64,000 bases of DNA, from contig NC_135568.1 in the NCBI RefSeq assembly GCF_964340395.1, positions 15,981,776-16,045,775 of the forward strand. The letters are read 5' to 3'. Shown one piece after another: positions 1-11,745 of this stretch (position 1 is the stretch's first letter; the number at the start of each line of letters is the position of its first letter). The notes under the pieces are model-generated. The model was not told the origin of the DNA. It was given only the letters and a program-made list of their open reading frames with translations, and searched no databases. A program made the translations under genes and the position numbers. This stretch comes from Glandiceps talaboti (taxonomy: Eukaryota; Hemichordata; Enteropneusta; Spengelidae).

Positions 1-105
1 CATATACCTGTAATACTGGTTACCATACAAGTGATGGATCAAGTACAGTTGACATTACATGTAATGATGGGACCTGGAGTGCTAGTAGTGCAATCACATG
101 TATTG
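1..105 (+). CDS. Gene A exon: C-terminal part of a Sushi/CCP domain
   Basis: Frame begins at base 3 and reads [12 protein letters not shown], then the conserved DGTWS motif and a final Cys. The exon ends at a GTAAGT donor in phase 1. It matches the last Sushi exon of gene B (40769-40948), including a one-codon insertion before the last Cys that the other Sushi exons lack. Confidence 0.85.
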
Positions 106-3100
106 GTAAGTGATATGTTTGCCAATTGTCATAATGGTGATAAAGGAAATTTGGTATGCTGGCTTATGCCCTAATAGCCTTCCTCTATTGGTTATCATAC
201 AAGTGATGAATCAAGTTGACATTACATGTATTGATGGGAACTGGAGTGATGATAGTGTCATATGTATCAGTATGTAATTTGGCTTGCAAATTATCTTTTT
301 GCAAGAAGTATGGACACTCCATGAACCTAACATAACATTCATAGCATGGGAATACCGGTAGTAAAGAATGTCCTCCCATGGTAATATGGTAATATGTATA
401 TAACACAGTTGAAGAAGCCGAAATTCACTACTTTCGCTCTGAGTTTGAGCTATTACAAGTTTGATAATAGGAGGAATAAATAAAACATGAAAATATTACT
501 AAAGCAGTTATGACATCGTTTTTTCTCAACGTATTATATGTTTTTGTTCCAACAGACGATGAGCCACCAATTATTGATTGTCCCAGCGATTACAGCACAA
601 CAAGTAATATAATTCCCGTTCAAGTTACCTGGGAAGAACCAGTATACAACGACATAGTTGATGGTATAAACGTGGACGTAACTCAAACACATACTTCTGG
701 ATCTTCGTTCTACATTGGTACAACAACTGTCGAATACAATGTTGAAGATCAAAGTGGAAATAGTGCCTCGTGCAGTTTCACAATAACCATTGTTGGTATG
801 TCTATGTGAAGTGTCAACTTATTCTGCACTTAGATAGCAAGATCGGAATTTCTAGCTACATTTTGTCTGTTATGAAATCAGCCACAGTAAACCCTCAGAC
901 CTCCAAACAATTGTTTGGGTAAAACGCATTACAACTAGATGCAGACAACCAGGCGCCAATGTTTTGACGTGTGTATTTGGTGTCTTCATCCACAGACATA
1001 GACAAGGAAGTGATTCATCTTGGCACTTTTATTCTTTTCATCACAGACAAGGAAGCTAAATGTTTCTTACATAATAGTTTCAACTTTCGCTAAAAATGTA
1101 TCATTTCATCTCTAGCTGGCTAGATAGATTAGAATTTCACTTGGTCGTAGTTAGTCAAGACAAGACAATTTTCTAGGCTATCATCTAGTACATGTACAGT
1201 TACTTCTATCTGTTTGTGGTGTATTAAAGTCTTTGCTAGTTTTGTCTTTGCTAGTCTTGCATGTCTAGTGTAATCATTCATATTTATGATGACGATTTCT
1301 AGCATCCAACTTCCATATGTCTTATATAAGATAATATGTCCATCTTAAATCTTGACAAAACCCTTACAGAGCAGAGCATTAACCTTGATCATGCGCTTTT
1401 GATCTGATACTACTACACATATTTGTACATTTGGTAGATTGTATATACTAAATATTCAAATATTCAAATATCTAACTTTACACTGGTCAACAGACCACAT
1501 AATGAATCAATTACGTCATTGTCTGCTATTTATATTGTGTTCATCAATATCACCAAGCTTGATAGGTCGTCTCATCGAAACTCTATGCTCATAGAGAATC
1601 CTCTGTAATTATGCGTACACATAATACTTTCAAGTTGTTGGGAGCAGTTGTTTATGTCTCTTGTCTCGCTGATTTTACTTTAATTTCTGATTGTAATCTT
1701 GTTTGCTCATAATACAGGATATATTTCGTCTTAGCTTGCAAATGCCATTAAACGGTGTATAAGATCAATGAGACTAACTTGATCACCAGGTTTCATGTTG
1801 AGGTAGACACAATACAGATAATATGAAAACATCCCTTACACATAGTTTTCCCAGAATCTTGTCAATAATAACAAAATCAAATACAAATGTAACACAATAC
1901 AGAGTACACATTGTCTAAGGGATGTTTGTCTGTTATCTTTATTGTGTTTATCTCAACATGAGACATTGTGATCAGTCTCACTGATCTTGATACATGGTTT
2001 AATAGCATTTGCAAGCCAAGACGAAATCTCATGTACGACTGGTATCTTATTATTTTTAGTTTACACGAAAACACGTAATTGCTTTTGCGATTTGTATTAT
2101 ATTTGATGATTGTAGAAGACTGAATATGACAAACGTCGTACAATTATTACTGTGTTATATTTGTTGCATTATAGATTATATGTGTTCACCCAAAACAATT
2201 CCTGAGAACGGAGCGGTAGCCTGTACTACGTGGGATATTGGTATTGGTTGTGGAACCAATAACCTTTCCGGTAGTCAGATATGTGTATTGCTCTGTGATA
2301 AGGAGTTTGACTTCGAAAGCCAACCTGCTTCCTTATACCTTTGTCAATATAAAAAGAAATTGGATGAATGGGTATGGACATTCGAGCCATGCCATGGCTC
2401 GAATGTAATTCCAGAAAATGGTTATGAAACATCACCAAATTGTATAGGTAAGTTGTTGAAATCAGGAGCTGAAATTAAATGTGTATATATTATATACAAT
2501 GTACACATGAGGAGTCGGTATGGGGGGGGGGGCGTTGAGGGGCTTTTTTTGCTGAATACAACGTAGCTTACAACGGTTACCAGATATGTGTATTGCTTTG
2601 TGATATAGAGTATGACTTCGAAAGCCAACCTTCTTCCTTATACATTTGTCAATTTAAAAAGAAAAAGAGGCAATGGGTAGGGCTTTAGAACCATGCCATG
2701 GAGATATAATATTTCCAGATAATATCAAAAGTCACCTAATTGTACAGGTACTTTTCTGAATTCAGAAGCTGAAATTAAATGCGTTTATTATATTTTGTTG
2801 TGTGATTAGGGAGAGGGAGTGATGATGGGGTAATGGGGGTGGTGCTGGATATGTAAAGTACATGTTGTATTGTACATATTAAAGCATTACTCTTATAGGA
2901 AAACTCGATCCTGGTATTGAGGCATAAATATATGAATGATTCTATAACAAAATTCAGCATATATAGAATACATACTGTTCTGTATGTCTTAAGACGACTG
3001 TTGATAGCAGAGAAGGCATATATTGATGGTCACAGCATGCTAGAATAATTGAGAAGTGTGTGACTCACTTAGATCATTTGATTTGTAGTAATGTTTGTTA

Positions 3101-4449
3101 ATTCTGAATAAGAATTACGTACTTCTCATTCGCAAGCTTTCTGGCTGGGGTCCCTGATCTTTTGATCCTCCGATAACGCAGGGATATTTGTTGGCATGCA
3201 ATAGAATAATCGAACTCAATACTTTCCATATTACAAACCTTTTTTTATCTTTTCCACACTTAGAGCCATTTGATATAAATGATGTTCAAGGTCACATAGA
3301 CTTCCAGTACTTTGTAGAGGAGTGTACTACAGAAGGTGGAAGCCAGGAAATCAGAGACATATTTATTGATTTTATGAAAAATATAACAAACACCATAGAA
3401 ACTGCTACTCATTGTAGTGATGAAACAATATGTAACGCGGAGGCTGTTGATTATTTCTGTGGTGCAACAACTGCTAAACGCTCACTGGATACTGTACTAC
3501 GATTCACAATTTCTCTGGAAGTCGAAAGACTACACAACCAGGTATGCTGCTATTGTTACTTTTTGATCTTCGCACTCTTAAGATAACTCTTAAGTGTTGC
3601 CGTCGCCTTAATTCAATGCAAATGATATTGAAAAATGTGAAAACTAGCTAAACAATGTGATTACGTCATTGTTCTTCCAGCTGCCTGTAATCAGTCATTA
3701 TTTGACATCGACGATCTTTTAATAACTTTCAGTGTTGTCATCTCAGAAGAATACCATTCGCGAAATGCAAACATGTATTCTAAGTATTAATTCATGACAG
3801 CTGAGAGTTCACGGTGCCATGGTTCTAAAAGGCTGCTCTCAATTCGTATATTATTTGGAGAAGGGGGAATTTATAAGTGAATATCGTAGAATTACATGTT
3901 GCAAATGACTGTAAAATGCATAGCCTTATATTGTATATAAATTGCTTGTGCTAACAGTGACATTGGAGGTATTAAATGTCAATGTACTTACAGCTTTCGT
4001 ACACATTGGTATGTTGTCAATTGACAGCCTTCATTACATCCCACGCAAACAAAGTTGAATGCATTTGAACCAAAAGTATGGAATTTATATTCCCGCTAGT
4101 CGTTTCACGTCACAGGAACGCACATATGCGTGATTGGCTGTGCTCAAAATATAAGTCGAAACGTTAAATCTGCGTCATTTTTTCCTTCCCGATTGTTCAA
4201 TAAATTGTGTCTCTGGACTGTTAAGGTTCAACTATAATTGTTCCCGATATGATTTTTCATTCAGCGGGAAAATACTAATGACGTTAAGGTTTTGCCGCTG
4301 CTCGTCTGTCGACTTTTAGATCACTCTTATTTTTCTTGGCTGAACAAAGCTAAAGTATTTGGGAGCAATGTATAATACTCAATACACTGCATTGTCGTAA
4401 ACATGAAAAGATATAAGTTCCTTTGTATGTATGTATGTATGTATGTATG

Positions 4450-4481
<32 letters not shown>

Positions 4482-7401
4482 ACACATACTTATGTGTGGA
4501 ATATAAACTTTATAAAGGTTTGTCACAAGAAGTACGAGTACTTGTTAGGCCATCCTTTAAAGCAATGCAATTGGCAATGAAAAACACGTGCGCTTGTGAA
4601 CAAATCGTAGGTTTATGTATTTCATCCGAATTTTTGGATGTTTAAGCGAAAAGCCAAACTCATTTTTATATTTTACATTTCCCAATTCCCTCCTCGCACC
4701 ATTACCGAAATCATTATCGCCAAAACAGTAACAGCAACTTTAAATAAAACAATGCCCCATTTGTTACATTCATATGTATAAACAGATCGTTTCTGGTGAG
4801 TTAGACCCTGTTGATGTAATTGATGAAGTGGTGTCGTTCTACATAACAGAGGTTGATGCATTTATTAGAGATATTGATGGTATCATCATACTAGGTGCGG
4901 AGACCCCGGAGGTGGATATTGACGTTGATTGTCGTCGACGTTCGACGTTAGAAAATGACAAATGCTGTAAGTTTGAATACGAAGCTTTGTGAATGGTGGA
5001 ATGCTTTTAAAAAGGCAGTTGTTTAAAGGGTATCAAAGTACACAGCTAAGATAAAATTAATCCAGCATTTGTTCTCCTTTAATGGTGACATTATATTTCA
5101 TTATTGATTGATAGTGATTACAAAGCTAAACTAAAAGCAATGACATGAAGCTTGGCATGACATTAAAGGACTTCTGAAAAGAATAAATGTTTATCATAAA
5201 TGACAATATTCGAGATATTATAGCAAGCTGTTTTGCTATTTGATTATGGAGTTGATTTCTAAGGCACAAGGTCTCTGGATAAATATTCAATTATATATAG
5301 AAACCTTAAAATGCACGCAATGTATCTTGCTACATGTTGTCTTAGGGAAATAAACTTAACTACACATGCCACCATACAGACATCAAATGAATACCACAGA
5401 TAAAATTTTATACGCCCTTCATCGGGTGTTTGGTACCAAGATAAACTTTGGCGCCCGAATGTCTATATGGAGTTGCAATGTATTTAAATGGTTGATGTCA
5501 TTTAGACTAAACGTAGCAAAAAAATATGCGATCTTGGTATTGAAGTGTGGCATATGCAGTTTCTTATTTGTTTCTGAGTGGTTGTATCAAACAGAAAAGG
5601 TGAATGGTGTTGTGAAATTCGTTGTAACAAAAATGTGTTATAATTGGCAGTGATTTGTGGCCAAGGGTCATACTACGACAAAACCACTGGTGGGTGCCAA
5701 GAATGTGCAAAGGGGTATTTTCAACACGAAGAAGCAAGCACATCTTGCAGACAATGTCCCACTGGTACTACAACAGACAGCTCCGGATCCAATTCAATAT
5801 CTCACTGCAAAGGTAATATTTACCAGCGTAAAATAAATACAATGGTGTAACCCAAGTTTAATGCTTAACGCATCTGGATTTTAAAGATCACACAAAATGA
5901 GCCAGTTACTCCAAAACCAGAGACTATAGACTTTCAATAAGGCGACACAATATTTTCTTAAAATTCACACAACATTTTTAGTTACAAACCACAGAAACAA
6001 ACTTCAAAATAGGCACTGACAGTGCGCATGCGCATAAAGTGTTGCATCGGATCTTATTAGGAAATCAAATACAACACTTATGTTTGATACGTTCTTGTTT
6101 CATCCGAAGGTGATTTTGGTTTGAGGTCAAAGTGAGATAAAATGTATAATTTACACATGTATATTATTGTGCAATACCAGTCTATTGACTACCTATTTGC
6201 ACAATAGGGAACTTGCAAACCCGCCATGTTGAATGTTGCATCATGGGAAAAAATGATAATAAATACTAATCAATTAGTATTGTAAACAATATTGTTTGTA
6301 ACCACAAATGATCAATTCATAGTGACCCTGACAATTCTGGGAGGTTAATTTTATCAGTAGCTCCAGATTAGGTATTGTGATAACCATAGATAATCCCATA
6401 GTTCTTTGCGACTGAGCATGCTCATTCTGGATTACAAGTTCCCTATTGGTGGTTTTCGGTAATTAGGCTATATCTTAATAATGCATGCTTCAAATCAATA
6501 TAATTCAGTACATACACTGGTAATACCAAAGTGCATCTGTCATATAAAGCTTGTCAATAATGCTTGTGGTGTTAATGACTCATTTGCACAATTAATGATT
6601 TTCAGTAATCAGGCTATATCTTACGACTGCATTCTTCGAATCCAGTATAACATTGCAGACACTTCAAACAAAGCAAAGGGTGCATGTCTTGCTAAGCTTG
6701 TGATGGTAGCTTTCATTTATAATGAGTAATTTGCATACTTAATGATTTTCCTTAATATGAAGAGTGCAAGCTTCAAGTCCTACATAATTAGGTATAAGTG
6801 TTCATGACACCGGGGTGCATATATCTCATAAAGTTTATTGACGTAACACTTAGCAAATTTTATATGGCACATGGACTATGTTGTCATCCATAAATGTACC
6901 AAATTAAGCTGAATTTACAGTCTGCATTCTTAAAATATAACCCAATTACTGAAAATCATTAATCATGCGAATGACACAATAAACGTATGTGTAGCATTTA
7001 GTTTCAATAACTCATTTGCATAATTAATGATAATTAATGAGAATGCATACTTCAAATTCGAAATTATATTGAGCATACATCAAACATAACTAGTCGAACA
7101 TGTTTGAAAAGCTTGTCGATTTAGCTTTTAATTTTAACGACTTTGACAGCTTATATCAAGTATAGTATATGACCACCAACCTAAGACATCATTCAAGTCC
7201 GGGAAAGTGACGAAAAATATCCATACCAAAATGACACTATGTTCATTTACTATGGTGCATTTAAGTACAAATTCATGACAATCGTACAGGTGTAAGCAGT
7301 TTGCGAGGATGCCTCCGACTCGATTGTTGGCAACCTGTTTGCTACCACACTACATATATAATAGCGGTCGACCACGTCGTCATACTAGTCAAGAATTTGC
7401 G

Positions 7402-7462
<61 letters not shown>

Positions 7463-9007
7463 TTATACCCTTTTACAATGTGGTATATTTTTTCAAAAAA
7501 TTTGTGATTGCTCAGTTTACCAAAATAGTGGTAATAGTGTTAAACGTATATTTCTGGAATTTCAAGAACATTTTTCCCTTTTGAGTTTGTTAATACTTTG
7601 TTTCAAACAATATTATCTTTCCTTCAGCTGAATCAAGTGGGTGTCCAATGCCACATCATCCCGTCGATGGAATTTTCACATGCACACCGCCGCCTAATCC
7701 ACCTGTTTGTCACGTCCAATGTCAAGAAGGTTTTGACTTTGCTAGAGAACCAGCGGATATATATGTATGTGACTATTCTAGTGGTTGGCGAACTGAACCA
7801 GTCGGCATGGATGAGTTACTTCCTAATTGTGGTGGTAGGTAACATTCTTATGCCTTACATTGTCATGCATTGCTGTTCAAATCACTGACACAACGATTAC
7901 GTGGAAGAAACCATCTTGCATAATAAAAGGTTTCGATTTCATTTATATTTCATTTCTTTTAACCGTTTTCTTAAAGAGTTGTATATCTAAGTATGACACC
8001 AAGCTACCACTAAACAGTGCAAGATCATATAGTTCATTTTATAGTGATGTGTGAATGAGGATTTTTTCCAACATAACTGCCTATGTATGTATGTATGTAT
8101 GTATGTATGTATGTATGTATGTATGTATGTATGTTATTGCCAATTTGTATTTCCCCTAAAATTTGTTCTGCAAACAGAAACCATATTGGTACAAATGGTA
8201 ACCAAGAAATTGCAGGTCGATTTTTATTACCCCAAATGTGACAGTATTGACATAGCTAAAGTGAAACATGAATTCAGGATGCTGTTTGAAGAATCCTTTC
8301 TACGACAAAACTGTTTCCCCAGTACAATCTGTGATACTAGCGAGGAGGTATCAGTTGAGTGCACAGCATTGAGCAATCCCATGACTATAGATGGAGTTGA
8401 GTACAATGGTAATGTGCAAATCAACTTTGACATCTATGGTACTATCAAGAATCCCATAAAAGTAAGTAGGAAATGCATTACACAGTTTTAAAATGGTCAT
8501 ATGGATGCGAAATGAGTCTTTCAATTGGACATTATTGAAACAGCTTTATGGTTTTTAATAGACCAAATCAATATGCAGGAAAAATATTGTCATTGTGCAT
8601 ACACACATACATACATACATACATACATACATACATACATACATACATACATACATACATACATACATACATACATGCATGCATGCATACATACATCGAG
8701 AGTAAATTAAGTAGAATATTTTGTATCTCCTGCAATAATTTCTTGTTTATGAAATAGTACTGACAAACATGTATTTAATCTTATTGCGAAACATCACTGG
8801 CACATATCCAAAGTAAGATTACACAATACAAAATGTATAACTTAATGTGAATGAATGAATGTGTGTGTGTGTGTGTGTGTCTGTGTGTATGTGAGTGTGT
8901 GTCTGTGTGTGTGTTTGTGTGTGTGTGTATGTGTGTCTGTGTGTGTGTATGTGTGTGTGAGTGTGAGTGTCTGTGTGTGTGTGTTTGTGTGTGTGAGTGT
9001 GAGTGTC

Positions 9008-9038
<31 letters not shown>

Positions 9039-10279
9039 GTGTTCAGTGTCTCTATTTATGTACATCATAGCACAAATCATTGCGTTTGTAGCTATACAAA
9101 CTTGTCGTTACCATAGTATTCAAAGATCTTTTCTGGTCATTGAAATATATCTATTACTTATTCATTTGTTTTTCATATCTTAGGACGAAAATGTCCATGG
9201 ATTAAAACTAGAAGAGACGAAGGCTGTTCTGGACAATAGAGCAATGGATTTTGAAGAACAGGTTAATCTCGGTCAATTTGATATACAAGTAGCAGAAGAC
9301 ACACTGCTGATCGTAAAAAGTGACTCTTACATCGGTTTTACAATTAATGCGTTCTGTGATAAGGGATCATTCTTGAAGGATAATAAATGTGGTAAGTGTT
9401 TCATCATATTAATATTGACGATGTAGCATCAGCACTTACCACAACAATTTTAATGAAAATATAAAATGTAGGTTTTTTTTTATGAATGTGATCATTATAA
9501 TTCGTATAAAGTGAAAATTAATAAGCATTGATTCATGTCAATTCGCATTTATTTACGTCAATTCATATCTATCCAGTTATCCAAATGTAGTTTTATACAC
9601 TTGAATAATCTGTTATATTATTTATCTAATGTCTTAAGATTGATATTTTGCAGTAAATGTATTACAATTATTTATTGAGTTATTTTGTAATATTGCAATA
9701 AGTACATTGAAAGCTTTATATAATGGCTTTAGTGGCAGAGTCGGTTTTGTAATCAGTCCCTTGTTTCTTGTTTTGTTTTTCAAAAATGATTTGTATATGT
9801 ATTGTAAAGATAATTGCAACATCGCGCCTTTAGATAGCTGAGTTTGACCTCTCATCGTGAAAGTGTTTCATTCTGTGGTCTGTGTGGTCGCTGTTTTGTC
9901 AAGCTAACAAGTCAACAGTGTATTTATTACAAGAGTAGTAGTGCGCAAGTTGTTACTGTTTACATCCACCAATCAACCAATTATCTGATCGCTGCTCCCT
10001 TTGGGTTAAGTTAACATAAAACCTGGTGGCCGGTCTCACTGAAATTGATAGCTCATCCAATCACAACTACAAGCTCATATTAAATGCTCTGTAATGTTTT
10101 CAATTTTAGTTATCTGTCCAGTTGGGACCTTTCAATCAAATCAAGATGAATACTGTGAACCTTGTCCAGTGGGTACATATCAGGATGAGGACGGCCAAAT
10201 AGAATGTAAAGGTTGTCCTGATGGGCACACAACTTCTGGAAGACAAACAGCAAGTTTGGGAGAATGCATAACAGCCTAG
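1..10279 (+). CDS. Gene A: SVEP1/polydom-like secreted mosaic protein, 3' part (10 exons)
   Basis: Spliced gene cut by the left window edge. Exons seen: 1-105, 556-795, 2175-2447, 3264-3541, 4786-4966, 5651-5812, 7628-7834, 8178-8461, 9184-9391 and 10110-10279. All have AG acceptors and GT donors, and phases agree throughout (701 residues plus stop from base 3). Domain order: end of a Sushi, HYR, CCP, domain X (two exons), ephrin-like, Sushi, domain X (two exons), ephrin-like, stop. This matches the C-terminal two thirds of gene B exon by exon. SVEP1-family proteins are secreted matrix or cell-adhesion proteins; that role here is inferred. VWA and most Sushi exons must lie left of the window. 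The protein ends where vertebrate SVEP1 continues into EGF, pentraxin and many Sushi domains. Confidence 0.88.
185..275 (+). pseudogene. Decayed Sushi half-exon in gene A intron
   Basis: The sequence repeats the second half of the Sushi exons (GYHTSD, DITC, DGNWS, VIC) but has lost five bases after the SS codons, so the frame meets TGA. There is no acceptor upstream. Gene B holds the same remnant with the same deletion at 41033-41117, so the damage predates the A/B duplication. Confidence 0.75.
556..795 (+). CDS. Gene A exon: HYR domain
   Basis: 240-base exon, phase 1-1, acceptor TTCCAACAG and donor GTATGT. It starts [10 protein letters not shown] and contains WEEP, VDGINV, GTTTVEY and [11 protein letters not shown], the signature of a hyalin repeat (HYR), an Ig-like fold that accompanies Sushi domains in SVEP1. 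The gene B exon differs at two bases, giving one residue change (D to N). Vertebrate SVEP1 has two HYR domains; only one is present here. Confidence 0.93.
1723..2027. repeat. 305-bp foldback (inverted-repeat) element in intron
   Basis: Arms at about 1723-1838 and 1916-2027 are near-perfect reverse complements around a loop of about 80 bases. The left arm starts ATTTCGTCTTAGCTTGCAAA; the right arm ends GCAAGCCAAGACGAAAT. Gene B keeps only the inner part (about 42980-43150). It could be a foldback MITE or a long hairpin transcript; no target-site duplication is clear. Confidence 0.7.
2175..2447 (+). CDS. Gene A exon: CCP/Sushi-like domain (module 1)
   Basis: 91 codons, phase 1-1. Begins [12 protein letters not shown] and ends ETSPNCIG; Cys-rich with a Trp-containing WVWTFEPC segment. 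It is longer than the tandem Sushi exons (59-62 codons) and opens the first Sushi/domain X/ephrin-like module. The paralogous gene B exon is 43303-43578. Confidence 0.85.
2563..2750 (+). pseudogene. Decayed second copy of the module-1 CCP exon
   Basis: Starting near a GGTTACCAGATATGTGTATT match, the sequence repeats the second two thirds of the CCP exon ([25 protein letters not shown]). A two-base loss after the QW codons shifts the frame into a stop, and no acceptor is present. In detail it resembles the gene B exon (KRQWV, IIFPDN) more than the intact gene A exon beside it. Confidence 0.7.
3264..3541 (+). CDS. Gene A exon: domain X, first half (module 1)
   Basis: 278 bases, phase 1-0. Reads [21 protein letters not shown], then a helix-like stretch, [11 protein letters not shown], and a strand-like [13 protein letters not shown] before the donor. 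I recognise no named domain. Position between Sushi and ephrin-like exons matches an unannotated stretch of SVEP1-type proteins. It pairs with 4786-4966 across a phase-0 intron. Confidence 0.82.
4424..4479. repeat. (TATG)n microsatellite
   Basis: Fourteen near-perfect four-base units in the intron splitting domain X; an equivalent shorter array lies in gene B at 45151-45192. Confidence 0.95.
4786..4966 (+). CDS. Gene A exon: domain X, second half (module 1)
   Basis: 181 bases, phase 0-1. Reads [26 protein letters not shown]..., then [15 protein letters not shown], and ends in a Cys-containing link to the ephrin-like exon. Acceptor ATGTATAAACAG, donor GTAAGT. The acidic VDIDVD segment is retained unchanged in gene B. 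Confidence 0.82.
5651..5812 (+). CDS. Gene A exon: ephrin-receptor-like (GCC2/GCC3) domain, module 1
   Basis: 54 codons, phase 1-1: [48 protein letters not shown]. Spacing of Cys and the GTTT/GS-S-S motif is the ephrin-receptor-like cysteine-rich repeat that follows domain X in SVEP1-like proteins. Gene B counterpart: 46939-47100. Confidence 0.92.
6480..7060 (+). repeat. Dispersed copies of the ~147-bp octamer repeat
   Basis: At least three degenerate monomers with the core TTTGCATAATTAATGAT and TTAGGCTATATCTTAAGAAT. The same family forms a tandem array at 50610-51560. Gene B keeps a shortened version at 47290-47690. Confidence 0.65.
7403..7461. repeat. (CAA)n microsatellite
   Basis: About 19 CAA units in an intron, absent from the equivalent gene B intron. 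Poly-Gln and poly-Asn reading frames across it are artefacts. Confidence 0.95.
7628..7834 (+). CDS. Gene A exon: Sushi domain (module 2)
   Basis: 69 codons, phase 1-1. Reads [50 protein letters not shown] and LPNCGG. Four-plus Cys with a Trp before the last Cys is the CCP pattern. Opens the second module. Gene B copy 49323-49529 is close in sequence. Confidence 0.9.
8081..8134. repeat. (TATG)n microsatellite
   Basis: Four-base array about 45 bases before the next acceptor; a longer array (49779-49860) is at the same site in gene B. Confidence 0.95.
8178..8461 (+). CDS. Gene A exon: domain X', first half (module 2)
   Basis: 284 bases, phase 1-0. Reads [21 protein letters not shown], then [23 protein letters not shown], and [15 protein letters not shown] before the donor. 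The CxxTIC motif and phase layout match the module-1 exon 3264-3541, showing the two modules are internal duplicates. One codon longer than the gene B exon, and only about half the residues are shared with it. Confidence 0.82.
8604..9042. repeat. (CATA)n then (TG)n microsatellites
   Basis: CATA array at 8604-8694 and an interrupted TG array (TGTGTC, TGAG variants) at about 8860-9042, both in the intron splitting domain X'. They explain the HTYI and CVCV reading frames. Confidence 0.95.
9184..9391 (+). CDS. Gene A exon: domain X', second half (module 2)
   Basis: 208 bases, phase 0-1. Reads [41 protein letters not shown] and [13 protein letters not shown]. Gene B counterpart 52440-52647 keeps VNLG.FD.., LLIVKS.SY and GSFLK.N.C but differs elsewhere. 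Confidence 0.82.
10110..10279 (+). CDS. Gene A last coding exon: ephrin-receptor-like domain and stop
   Basis: Phase-1 acceptor TTCAATTTTAG. Reads [50 protein letters not shown], then ITA and TAG. The TAG is followed at once by GTAAAT, a plausible donor, so a 3'-UTR intron or a shortened ancestral reading frame is likely. A candidate 3'-UTR acceptor (CTTCCTATTTTAG) lies near 10853. Confidence 0.88.
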
Positions 10280-11281
10280 GTAAATACTTTATCGTATTAT
10301 TACTAGTCCATTCTAAAGTTTCCAGTACAATGTAAATTAATTCTTAGATTAATTATTATGGTACATTGGTATTATTCGCCAGTGTTTTTCATCGTTCAGC
10401 ACAACCAGTGTGAATGAGCTAAAGGGGGCTTTGTCACTACAAGGCTATGGCAGGATGTGTGTAATCCTTAGGTCATAAGTATTTTCCCACTGAGTTAAGA
10501 AATATCTTGGGAAATAACCAATCCAACACTTCTTGCAACGGCAATGAGAAGAATACTCATCGATTATTCCTGCGAGAGTGGCGAAAAATTCGCAGTCAAG
10601 CGAGACTGAAATTACTTCTACTTTTGTTGTCATAACAAAACTTGTACACATAGAGAATATCCAAAAACAATACTGTTCAATTAGTCTTAATCATGAGGGT
10701 TATAAAAAACCCACACAAACACTGATTTGCCAACCCTATCGATAACCAACAGCCTCCAAATCATGCCAACGTGCAATGAATAATAATATTTATAGTGTTT
10801 TGCCATGTTTTCCACTAACCAAAAATATTCTCTTTTTTTGCTTCCTATTTTAGAATCGATAAAACGACAAAGATGTTGTTACTGCTGCAACGGATAAAAA
10901 TGGAATATGGCAAAGAAAATATTTTAAACAATTTTCGATTCATCATTTTTTCATCAATTAATAATTTGATTAGATTTTGGTTTAAGTGAACGAATGTTTC
11001 TATAAATACATACAATATATGGTACAAGGGGATATCTCTATATCTTTCAAATGCTACCGTTAAAGTAAAAACCAGAAAGCTCATTTCGCAGCTATCTAGA
11101 TTGGAATGTAAATGACCAAAATGTATGTGCATGAATGCAAGTTAAGTGTATTTGTGTCAGTTAGAAATTACTTACTATAGCATAGTGGTCTGAGTAGAGA
11201 ATTTAAACTTTTGACGACTATTTGTATGTATTTATGGTAAAATTGCTATGTATTTCTTTAGCAAGGTATATTAGTATATTA
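10280..11281. other. Gene A 3' flank, no coding signal
   Basis: Probable 3'-UTR/downstream sequence. Reading frames are short and low in coding character. No clear AATAAA was found in the first 500 bases. Confidence 0.4.
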
Positions 11282-11745
11282 TCAGTATGTTAGGGCATAG
11301 ACCCTCCACGTGGAGGGTCTATGGTTAAGGGTTATATAGGTATATTAGTTTATTATCATTAAGTTAAGGGTTATATAGGTATATTAGTCTATTACCATTA
11401 AGTTAAGGGTTGTTAGGTATATTAGTTTATTATCATCAAGTTAAGGGTTATATAGGTATCTTAGTCTATTACCATTAAGTTAAGGGTTGTATAGGTATAT
11501 TAGTTTATTATCATTAAGTTAAGGGTTATATAGGTATCATATAGTCTATTACCATTAAGTTAAGGGTTATATAGGTATAATAGTCTATTACCATTAAGTT
11601 AAGGGTTGTATATGTATATTAGTTTATTATCATTAAGTTAAGGGCTATATAGGTATACTATATAATTTACTATGATTAATTTAAGGGTTTTATACAGTAT
11701 ACTGTATGGTTATTATCATTAAGTTAAGGGTTATAAAGGTATTGA
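11282..11745. repeat. ~39-bp minisatellite downstream of gene A
   Basis: At least ten units of GTTAAGGGTTATATAGGTAT followed by TTAGTTTATTATCATTAA, spaced 38-42 bases. Gene B has a shorter version at about 55275-55410. The first unit is preceded by the palindrome at 11296-11323. Confidence 0.88.
11296..11323. repeat. 28-bp perfect palindrome with central CACGTG
   Basis: CATAGACCCTCCAC joins directly to its exact reverse complement, giving a central E-box-like CACGTG. It sits at the edge of the minisatellite. Confidence 0.9.

Noticed and set aside
7301-7584. Poly-Gln/poly-Asn protein
   Set aside because: A (CAA)n tract in an intron between two confident exons.
8604-9042. Long HTYIHTYI and CVCVCV open frames on both strands
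   Set aside because: Produced by CATA and TG microsatellites, here and at 18.2, 24.4-25.4, 36.0, 49.8 and 63.5 kb; no start, splice or domain support.
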